Below, one piece after another: positions 58,671 to 64,000 of a DNA stretch of 64,000 nt. The translations under genes and the position numbers were made by a program. This stretch comes from Micromonospora sp. RP3T (GTDB lineage: Bacteria; Actinomycetota; Actinomycetes; Mycobacteriales; Micromonosporaceae). The stretch spans positions 31,318 through 95,317 of the forward strand of contig NZ_PYPS01000029.1 in assembly GCF_003027925.1 (NCBI RefSeq), given 5' to 3'. Under the pieces are notes generated by a model. It was not told where the DNA came from. It saw nothing but the letters and a program-made list of their open reading frames with translations, and ran no database searches. The first letter of the stretch is position 1. Each line of letters opens with the position of its first letter.

Positions 58671-59375
58671 TCACTCGCCGAGCGCGGCGCGGGCCTGGTC
58701 CCGGCCCAGCGGCTCGTCGTGCGCGGAGACGTACCACTCGACGTGCTCGGAGAGCAGGCTCCGGGCCAGCGCCAGATCCGGCCCGTCGGTCGGGCCGCGT
58801 TCGTGCAGTGGTGGCGGGTACCAGCAGTCGCCCAGCAGCAGCACCCGCGAGTCCGGCACCAGCACCACCGTCGAGTCGGGGGCGTGCCGGCCACCGACGT
58901 GGCGCAGTACCACGCCGGTGGGCAGCATCAGCTCGTCGGTGAACGTGTGGGTCGGCGGCAGCACCGCGAAGCCGTCCCAGTCGTCCACCGCGAGCGCCCG
59001 CGCCCGGTAGCTGGGCCCGAGCCGTGGCTCGGCGCGGACCCGCTCCCGCAGGTGACGGTGGCTCCACGGGCGGGCCGCCTCGGCGCGCAACGGCGCGACC
59101 CCGGCCTCGTGCCCGACGATCTCCACGCCCGGCCAGGCGCAGGCGCCCCAGACGTGGTCCCAGTGGTGATGGGTGTAGACCAGCCAGCGCGGCTCCGGCA
59201 GCCGGGCGGCGGCGATCCCGGCACGGATCTCCCGGGCGTGTGCGGGACTGTGGCCGGCGTCGACGAGCACGCTGCCGCGATCGTCGGCGACCACCGCCAC
59301 GGTGGGCCGCACCGCACCCGGGTCGGGGTCGCCGGGGAACAGCCAGACCCGGTCGGCCAGGTGGCGCAGCTCCAT
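58671..59375 (-). CDS. MBL-fold metallo-hydrolase
   Basis: 234 residues. The dinuclear metal motif THHHWDHVWG (about 66-75) is the HxHxDH signature; further ligands are the His in VGGRHAPDSTVVLV and the Asp in LLGDCWYPP. The family includes lactamases, glyoxalases and thioesterases; the substrate is open. There is no signal peptide. Confidence 0.87.
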   Translation of the reverse strand: MELRHLADRVWLFPGDPDPGAVRPTVAVVADDRGSVLVDAGHSPAHAREIRAGIAAARLPEPRWLVYTHHHWDHVWGACAWPGVEIVGHEAGVAPLRAEAARPWSHRHLRERVRAEPRLGPSYRARALAVDDWDGFAVLPPTHTFTDELMLPTGVVLRHVGGRHAPDSTVVLVPDSRVLLLGDCWYPPPLHERGPTDGPDLALARSLLSEHVEWYVSAHDEPLGRDQARAALGE

Positions 59376-59415
59376 GGCGGGATGCTATCGCCGCCCGCCC
59401 CCATCGGCTGTCCCG

Positions 59416-59778
59416 TCAGCCGGTGAACGCGGCGGCCAACGCGTACCCGACGAAGGCCGCGCCGAGCCCGGCGACCACACTGACCAGCACGTTCGCGTAC
59501 GCGTGGAGACGTGCGCCGGTGCGGGCCAGCCGCAGCGTCTCGTAGCTGAGCGTGGACCAGGTGGTCAGCGCGCCGCAGAAGCCGGTGCCGACCAGCGCGG
59601 TCACCGCGGGATCGGCCGGCACCGCCAGCACCGCGCCGAGCAGCAGCGAGCCGGCCACGTTGACGGTCAGCGTGCCCCACGGGAACGCGGAGTCGTGCCG
59701 GGCCTGCACCGCCCGGTCGGTGAGGTAGCGCAGCGGAGCGCCGAGCGCCGCGCCGAGCGCGATCCACAGGACGGTCAC
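59416..59778 (-). CDS. crcB: Fluoride channel subunit FluC/CrcB
   Basis: 120 residues from the GTG at 59778; it overlaps the other subunit (GTGA). Four membrane segments; family motifs GALLGAPLRYLTDR-like (GAALGAPLRYLT), TLTVNVAGSLLLG and VGTGFCGALTTWSTLSYE. Two such subunits form the dual-topology fluoride exporter. Confidence 0.92.
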   Translation of the reverse strand: MTVLWIALGAALGAPLRYLTDRAVQARHDSAFPWGTLTVNVAGSLLLGAVLAVPADPAVTALVGTGFCGALTTWSTLSYETLRLARTGARLHAYANVLVSVVAGLGAAFVGYALAAAFTG

Positions 59779-60254
59779 CGGGCCTCCCCGCGCCAGGCGG
59801 CCAGCAGCCGGCCGGTCACCACGTCTCCGGCGGCGACCGCCAGCAGCGCGGCGAGCACGGTCATGGCCAGGTAGACCAGCGCCGTGCCCGGCGCGCCGGC
59901 GGTCACCAGACGTTGCGCGTCGACCGCGTACGCGGAGAACGTGGTGAATCCGCCGAGCACGCCGACGCCGAGGAACGGCCGGACCAGCGGCCCGGCCGGT
60001 CGGGCGGTGAGGACCGCCATCAGCACGCCGATCAGCAGGCACCCGGTGACGTTGACGCCGAACGTGGCCCAGGGGAGACCGGTGGGCGGGTGCGGCGCGG
60101 CGGCCTGCGCGCCGGCGCGAGCCAGCGCGCCGAGCACGCCGCCGGCGGCGATCACGCCGAGCACCGCCGCCGGGTGCGCGGTCAGCTCCGTCCGGTCGGC
60201 GGGTACGCGGAGATCGACGTCCGGATCGACGCGGGACTCGGGCGGTCGTCTCAC
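59775..60254 (-). CDS. crcB: Fluoride channel subunit FluC/CrcB
   Basis: 159 residues from the GTG at 60254, backed by GGGAGG a few bases upstream; an ATG at 60278 lacks a site. Core motifs GVLGALARAGAQ, WATFGVNVTGCLLIGVL and GVGVLGGFTTFSAYAVDA match CrcB. An N-terminal tail of about 35 residues is extra. Works with the next subunit to export fluoride. Confidence 0.9.
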   Translation of the reverse strand: MRRPPESRVDPDVDLRVPADRTELTAHPAAVLGVIAAGGVLGALARAGAQAAAPHPPTGLPWATFGVNVTGCLLIGVLMAVLTARPAGPLVRPFLGVGVLGGFTTFSAYAVDAQRLVTAGAPGTALVYLAMTVLAALLAVAAGDVVTGRLLAAWRGEAR

Positions 60255-60576
60255 GGTGCCTCCCACCAGGACGGGCATCACTGGCAGGGACCGTTGGCGT
60301 GGTCGCGGTTCTCCCGGCGCCTCCCGGGACGGCGGGCCCCACCGCCGGCTCACCGAGCATAACCCGCCCTGCCCCGCCCTGACCTGACCCCCGCGCCTCC
60401 TCGTCGATCTTGCGGTACCGGCCCCGGCGAAGGGCGCGAACCGCCCGTGCGAAGGGCGGTCCCCGCAAGATCGGCGAGGGGAGGACGTTGACCTGGCAGG
60501 GTGGGCCGTACGGGCGTACGGTGAGCGGGTTCCCGCCCGGCGCGGCGGCGTCGGGCCCGTCGCGCAGGAGGCAACC
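60255..60576. other. Gene-free stretch with palindromic element F
   Basis: About 320 bp between the divergent FluC and PaaK starts. It holds element F (60405-60473) and no RNA motif I can confirm. Confidence 0.55.
60405..60473. repeat. Palindromic intergenic element F (GATC-type)
   Basis: CGATCTTGCGG (60405-60415) and CCGCAAGATCG (60463-60473) are exact inverted repeats; an inner stem CCGCCC/GGGCGG lies between. Confidence 0.78.
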
Positions 60577-61884
60577 GTGCAGGACCGCACCCCTCGTCCG
60601 GACGAGCTGGATCCCGCCGAGCGGATCGGCGTCGACGAGCTGCGGGCGCTCCAACTGGACCGGTTGCGCCACTCGCTGCGGCACGCGTACGCGCACGTGC
60701 CGCACTACCGGAGCGCGTTCGACGCCGCCGGCGCCCACCCCGACGACGTCCGCGACCTCGCCGACCTGGCCCGCTTTCCGTTCACCGCCAAGGCCGAGCT
60801 GCGGGAGAACTACCCGTTCGGCATGTTCGCCGTGCCCCGGGAGCGGGTCGCCCGGCTGCACGCCTCCTCCGGCACCACCGGACGCCCCACCGTGGTCGGC
60901 TACACCCGCGCCGACCTGGACACCTGGGCCACGCTGATGGCGCGCTCGATCCGGGCCGCCGGCGGCCGGCGCGGCGACCGGGTGCACGTCGCGTACGGAT
61001 ACGGCCTGTTCACCGGTGGCCTGGGCGCGCACTACGGCGCCGAGGAGCTGGGTTGCACTGTCATCCCGGTCTCCGGCGGCATGACCGAGCGGCAGGTCAT
61101 GCTGATCCGTGACCTCGAACCGGAGGTCATCATGGTCACCCCCAGCTACATGCTGGCCATCGTGGACGAGATGGAACGCCAGGGCGTCGACCCGCGCGCC
61201 ACCTCACTGCGGGTGGGCATCTTCGGGGCCGAGCCGTGGACCGAGGACATGCGCCGGGAGTTGGAGCAGCGGCTGGACCTGCACGCGCTGGACATCTACG
61301 GCCTGTCCGAGGTGATGGGCCCCGGCGTGGCGGTCGAGTGCGTGGAGACCAAGGACGGCCTGCACCTGTGGGAGGACCACTTCTACCCCGAGATCATCGA
61401 CCCGGTCACCGGCGCGGTGCTGCCCGACGGCGAACGCGGCGAGCTGGTGCTGACGTCGCTGACCAAGGAGGCGATGCCGGTGGTCCGCTACCGCACCCGG
61501 GACCTCACCCGGCTGCTGCCCGGCACGGCACGCCCCATGCGGCGGATCGAGAAGATCGCCGGGCGCACCGACGACATGATGATCGTCCGGGGGGTGAACG
61601 TCTTCCCGACCCAGATCGAGGAGCTGATCCTGCGGGCCCCCGCGCTGTCGCCGCACTTCCAGTGCGTACTCGACCGGCAGGGACGGCTGGACACCCTCAC
61701 CGTCCACGTCGAGCGCCGCGCCGGCGCCGCCGTGGCCGACGCGGAGCGGGCCGGGGCCGCCCTGGTCGAGCAGGTCAAGAACACCATCGGCGTCTCCGTG
61801 GCGGTCCGGGTGATCGAGCCGGACGGGGTGGAACGCTCGATGGGCAAGATGCGCCGCATCGTCGACCAGCGGCGGGAGCGCTGA
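60577..61884 (+). CDS. paaK: Phenylacetate-CoA ligase
   Basis: 435 residues from the GTG at 60577, with CAGGAGG at 60565-60571. The AMP-binding loop reads HASSGTTGRPTVVGYT; DIYGLSEVMGPGVAVEC and YRTRDLTRLLPG are conserved in PaaK, and the C-terminal lid has IVRGVNVFPTQIEELIL. It activates phenylacetate to its CoA thioester with ATP in the cytosol. The next gene encodes a PaaI thioesterase 1 bp away; the ring-opening paaABCDE genes are not in the window. Confidence 0.92.
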   Translation: MQDRTPRPDELDPAERIGVDELRALQLDRLRHSLRHAYAHVPHYRSAFDAAGAHPDDVRDLADLARFPFTAKAELRENYPFGMFAVPRERVARLHASSGTTGRPTVVGYTRADLDTWATLMARSIRAAGGRRGDRVHVAYGYGLFTGGLGAHYGAEELGCTVIPVSGGMTERQVMLIRDLEPEVIMVTPSYMLAIVDEMERQGVDPRATSLRVGIFGAEPWTEDMRRELEQRLDLHALDIYGLSEVMGPGVAVECVETKDGLHLWEDHFYPEIIDPVTGAVLPDGERGELVLTSLTKEAMPVVRYRTRDLTRLLPGTARPMRRIEKIAGRTDDMMIVRGVNVFPTQIEELILRAPALSPHFQCVLDRQGRLDTLTVHVERRAGAAVADAERAGAALVEQVKNTIGVSVAVRVIEPDGVERSMGKMRRIVDQRRER

Positions 61885-61885
61885 G

Positions 61886-62293
61886 ATGACGGACGACGGC
61901 GGGCGTACCGCGGCCCACGACATGTTCGACGCCGACGTCGCCTCGACCGGGCTCGGCATCGAGCTCGTCTCGGCCGGTGACGGCGCGGCAGTGGCCCGGA
62001 TGCGGGTCACCCCGGCGATGCTCAACGGGCACGCGATCGGCCACGGCGGTTTCGTGTTCCTGCTCGCCGACACCGCGTTCGCGCTGGCCTGCAACAGCCA
62101 CGGCCCGGCCACCGTGGCCGCCGGGGGCGAGATCACCTTCCTGCGCCCGGTGCGCGCGGGCGACGTGCTGGACGCGTACGCCACCGAGCGGGTCCGGCAC
62201 GGCCGCAGCGGCATCTACGACGTCACCGTGCGACGTGGCGACGAGGTGGTGGCCGAGTTCCGGGGACGCAGCCGGGTCATCGTCCGCGACTGA
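61886..62293 (+). CDS. paaI: Hydroxyphenylacetyl-CoA thioesterase
   Basis: 135 residues; the ATG at 61886 lies just after the PaaK stop. Hot-dog fold features: NGHAIGHGGFVFLLADTAFALACNS, with the Asp of the PaaI active site in LADTAF, and AGGEITFLRPVRAGD. PaaI removes CoA from dead-end phenylacetyl intermediates, so the pair balances CoA use. Confidence 0.9.
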   Translation: MTDDGGRTAAHDMFDADVASTGLGIELVSAGDGAAVARMRVTPAMLNGHAIGHGGFVFLLADTAFALACNSHGPATVAAGGEITFLRPVRAGDVLDAYATERVRHGRSGIYDVTVRRGDEVVAEFRGRSRVIVRD

Positions 62294-62421
62294 CCCCGCC
62301 CCATTCCAAGATCGACTGAACCGGCGCGCGTGGCGCCACCCGTCGCTTGCCGGGCGCGACTGTTCTCGGCCGCCGCCCGGGCCGGAGTGGCCCCGTGCCC
62401 GCTCCGACCCGGACGCGACCG
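62294..62421. other. Intergenic stretch, nothing supported
   Basis: About 130 bp between the PaaI stop and the convergent ATPase-like stop. A single half-site CCAAGATCGA near 62305 resembles one arm of the GATC elements but has no partner nearby. Confidence 0.5.
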
Positions 62422-64000
62422 TCAGGCGGCCAGCCCGAGCGCGGCGTCGGGCGGCGTCGGTGTTCGCCGGCCCCGGTCCGCACGTTCGGGCGGGCCGGTC
62501 ACCCGGCCGACCCGTGCCGAGCCGCCCGGTGTGACCCGCGCCGAGCCGCCCGGCGTGACCTGTGCCGAGCCGCCCGGTGTGACCCGTGCCGAGCCGCCCG
62601 GTGTGACCCGCGCCGAGCCGCCCGGCGTGACCTGTGCCGGCCGGTACGAGGCCGGGGAACCCGGTCCGGTCCGCCCGTCGCCGCTGACCGGAGCGTCCGG
62701 TCGCCCGATGCTGGCGACGCCGTTCCGTCGTCCGGCGCCGGTCGGAGTGTCCCGTTGCCCGTGGTAGGCCGGCGCGTTCCGCTGCCCGATCTCCCCCCGT
62801 GACGAGTCGGCCCCGGTGACGGCCGCGTCGGCGTACCCCGATCGCTCCGTCGCCGACCGGAGCGCGTCGGCCCCGTCCGGTCCGGACGGCGGGACGGGCG
62901 CCGGTCGGGCCCCTCCACCCGACCGGCGCGACCGCCCCGCCCCGAGCGGGCAGGTCGCCCGCTCCTCGGCGTCCCACCCGGGGACGCCGGTCCCCACCGA
63001 CGCAGGCAGGCGCGCGGCGGGAGCCTCACCCGGCCGATCGGCCAGCTGGCGCACCACGCCGACACCAGGACGGCCGCTGACCTGTCTGTCAGCGATGCCG
63101 GCACCGGTGCCGATGCCAGGCCCCGTGCGGGCCCCCCGCCCGACGCCGGTTCCCGCCCGGGTCCGGGCTCCCCACCCGACATCGGTTCCCGCCCCGATGC
63201 CGGGCCCGGCGTCGATGCGCGCTCCGACGACCGCGCCGGAGCGCGCGTCGGTCGCCGGCCCGGGGGTGGCCCCGGACCGGACGGCGACGGGTACGCCGAT
63301 GCGGTCCGTGCGGATCGCCGGCACCGGCCCACCGCTGGCCAGCCGGCGGACGAAGTCCGCCCGCACCGCACGCGGCAACCGGTGCGCGGCCACCCGGGCC
63401 ACCACCGGCTCGACGATCGTCCAGCCGCCCGAGCCGCCCGAGCCGCCCGAGCCGCCGGGGATACCCGAGCCGCCCGGGACGGCGGTGCTGCGTGAGCCGA
63501 GACCGGTGCGCCGGACGCCCACGCCCGTTCCGGTGTCCGAATCGGCCCACTCGCGCGCACCGGCCGGCGCGGTCCCGCCCGCGTTGCCTGCTCCCGGAAC
63601 GGCGCCGGCGTCGGTGCGGCGGAGCAGTCCGGCCGCGGCCAGGGCGCGCAGCACCGGCCCGGCCTGGCCGGCCGGCCAGGCGAGCATCCGCTCGACGGTC
63701 GCCGTGGCGACCGGGCCGCCGACCACCGCGCCCGCCATCAGCACCGCGCGCTGCGCGCCGTCCAGCCGGTCCAGCCGGGCGTCCACCAGCCGACGGACCG
63801 GTGCGGGCACCCCGGCCGGCTCATCCTTCGCCGCGTCGGCCGCGGCGTACGCGTTCGCGACGGCCGGGTTGCCGCCGACCAGCGGCAGCAGGGCGGCGGC
63901 CAGCGCTGCGGGCCGTCCGGCCCGGTCCAGCAGCTGCCGCAGCAGGCGGCCGGTGTCCCGCGCGCCCAGCGGCGGCAGCCAGATCCGCAGCCGCCGGGCA
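62422..64000 (-). CDS. STAND/AAA-type ATPase protein, C-terminal part (5' end outside window)
   Basis: An open frame entering from the right edge; about 525 residues are visible. The first 110 look like the ATPase-to-helix region of large regulators (LVGGNPAVANAYAAADAAK; VPAPVRRLVDARLDRLDGAQRAVLMAGAVVG; ERMLAWPAGQAGPVLRALAAAGLL), the winged-helix part after a P-loop that lies outside. The rest is low complexity: Gly/Ser runs near 63430-63470 and an 8-residue repeat VTPGGSAR/Q near the end. The C-terminus is probably unstructured. Family call is tentative. Confidence 0.55.
   Translation of the reverse strand, partial: ARRLRIWLPPLGARDTGRLLRQLLDRAGRPAALAAALLPLVGGNPAVANAYAAADAAKDEPAGVPAPVRRLVDARLDRLDGAQRAVLMAGAVVGGPVATATVERMLAWPAGQAGPVLRALAAAGLLRRTDAGAVPGAGNAGGTAPAGAREWADSDTGTGVGVRRTGLGSRSTAVPGGSGIPGGSGGSGGSGGWTIVEPVVARVAAHRLPRAVRADFVRRLASGGPVPAIRTDRIGVPVAVRSGATPGPATDARSGAVVGARIDAGPGIGAGTDVGWGARTRAGTGVGRGARTGPGIGTGAGIADRQVSGRPGVGVVRQLADRPGEAPAARLPASVGTGVPGWDAEERATCPLGAGRSRRSGGGARPAPVPPSGPDGADALRSATERSGYADAAVTGADSSRGEIGQRNAPAYHGQRDTPTGAGRRNGVASIGRPDAPVSGDGRTGPGSPASYRPAQVTPGGSARVTPGGSARVTPGGSAQVTPGGSARVTPGGSARVGRVTGPPERADRGRRTPTPPDAALGLAA
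62514..62633. repeat. 24-bp tandem repeat, five copies
   Basis: Units begin GTGCCGAGCCGCCCGGTGTG or the variant with GCG/GCGTG; five head-to-tail copies encode (GGSA[R/Q]VTP) repeats in the ATPase-like protein. Confidence 0.85.

Noticed and set aside
60255..60400. Fluoride riboswitch upstream of the crcB pair
   Set aside because: A GTGATGCC and an AACCGC-like piece occur on the minus strand, but the order and the pairing of the known motif could not be drawn.
62300..62330. Seventh GATC palindromic element
   Set aside because: Only one arm (CCAAGATCGA) is present; no complement within 150 bp.
62422..63810. A complete gene starting at the GTG at 63810
   Set aside because: The frame is open and reads sensible protein up to the window edge, so the start lies outside.

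Overview
The window is about 73% GC by eye, with strongly GC-ending codons, frequent GTG/TTG starts and 1-20 bp stop/start overlaps. It encodes several actinobacterial families (an ECF sigma factor with a long C-terminal region, a DivIVA-like small protein, an F420-type DDN-fold protein, an LppM-like lipoprotein). This fits a Micromonospora-like member of the Micromonosporaceae; the genus is an inference. I found no rRNA, tRNA, CRISPR array or insertion sequence.

Layout. 1-8,024: end of an ECF sigma factor gene, a MarR regulator divergent from an ABC exporter, several hypothetical genes, a DivIVA-like small protein, an APH-like kinase divergent from a proline-iminopeptidase-like hydrolase, and a small membrane protein. 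8,178-13,864: a compact signalling or conflict module made of a three-TM protein, a TIR protein resembling FxsC, a 1,124-residue P-loop/TIR/NB-ARC/TPR protein, and a 134-residue partner. The last three genes are joined by TGATG overlaps. 13,972-22,744: a secreted M36-type metallopeptidase, a secreted RNase with a barstar-like inhibitor, an HD hydrolase, a membrane-anchored 1,117-residue NTPase and an RsbW-like kinase.

22,978-39,004: a pectin/uronate utilisation divergon. The minus arm encodes an oxidoreductase, uronate isomerase, an enolase-superfamily dehydratase, a fructuronate-reductase-like enzyme, a second oxidoreductase and a pectate lyase. The plus arm encodes a LacI regulator, a sugar ABC importer, two accessory proteins, KDG kinase and KDPG aldolase. 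Two TGCAAA-type inverted repeats in the central intergenic region are probable operators. Together the genes could carry pectate-derived uronates to pyruvate and glyceraldehyde-3-phosphate.

38,997-52,700 (minus strand): an extracellular contractile injection system (eCIS) with sheath, tube, LysM tube-cap protein, VgrG-like spike, PAAR-like tip, gp25, baseplate J and tail protein I. It also has unusual extras: a membrane HEXXH protein, an Asp-box propeller on baseplate J, a 27-codon gene, and a linker gene containing two palindromic elements.

52,893-64,000: an LppM-like lipoprotein, a DDN-family protein, a FUSC transporter, a LacI regulator with an MFS transporter, an MBL hydrolase, two FluC subunits, phenylacetate-CoA ligase with a PaaI thioesterase, and a cut-off ATPase-like gene with a repeat-rich C-terminus. 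Six palindromic elements of 50-75 bp with GATC near the outer ends of both arms are scattered through the window; four lie between genes and two lie inside the eCIS linker gene.
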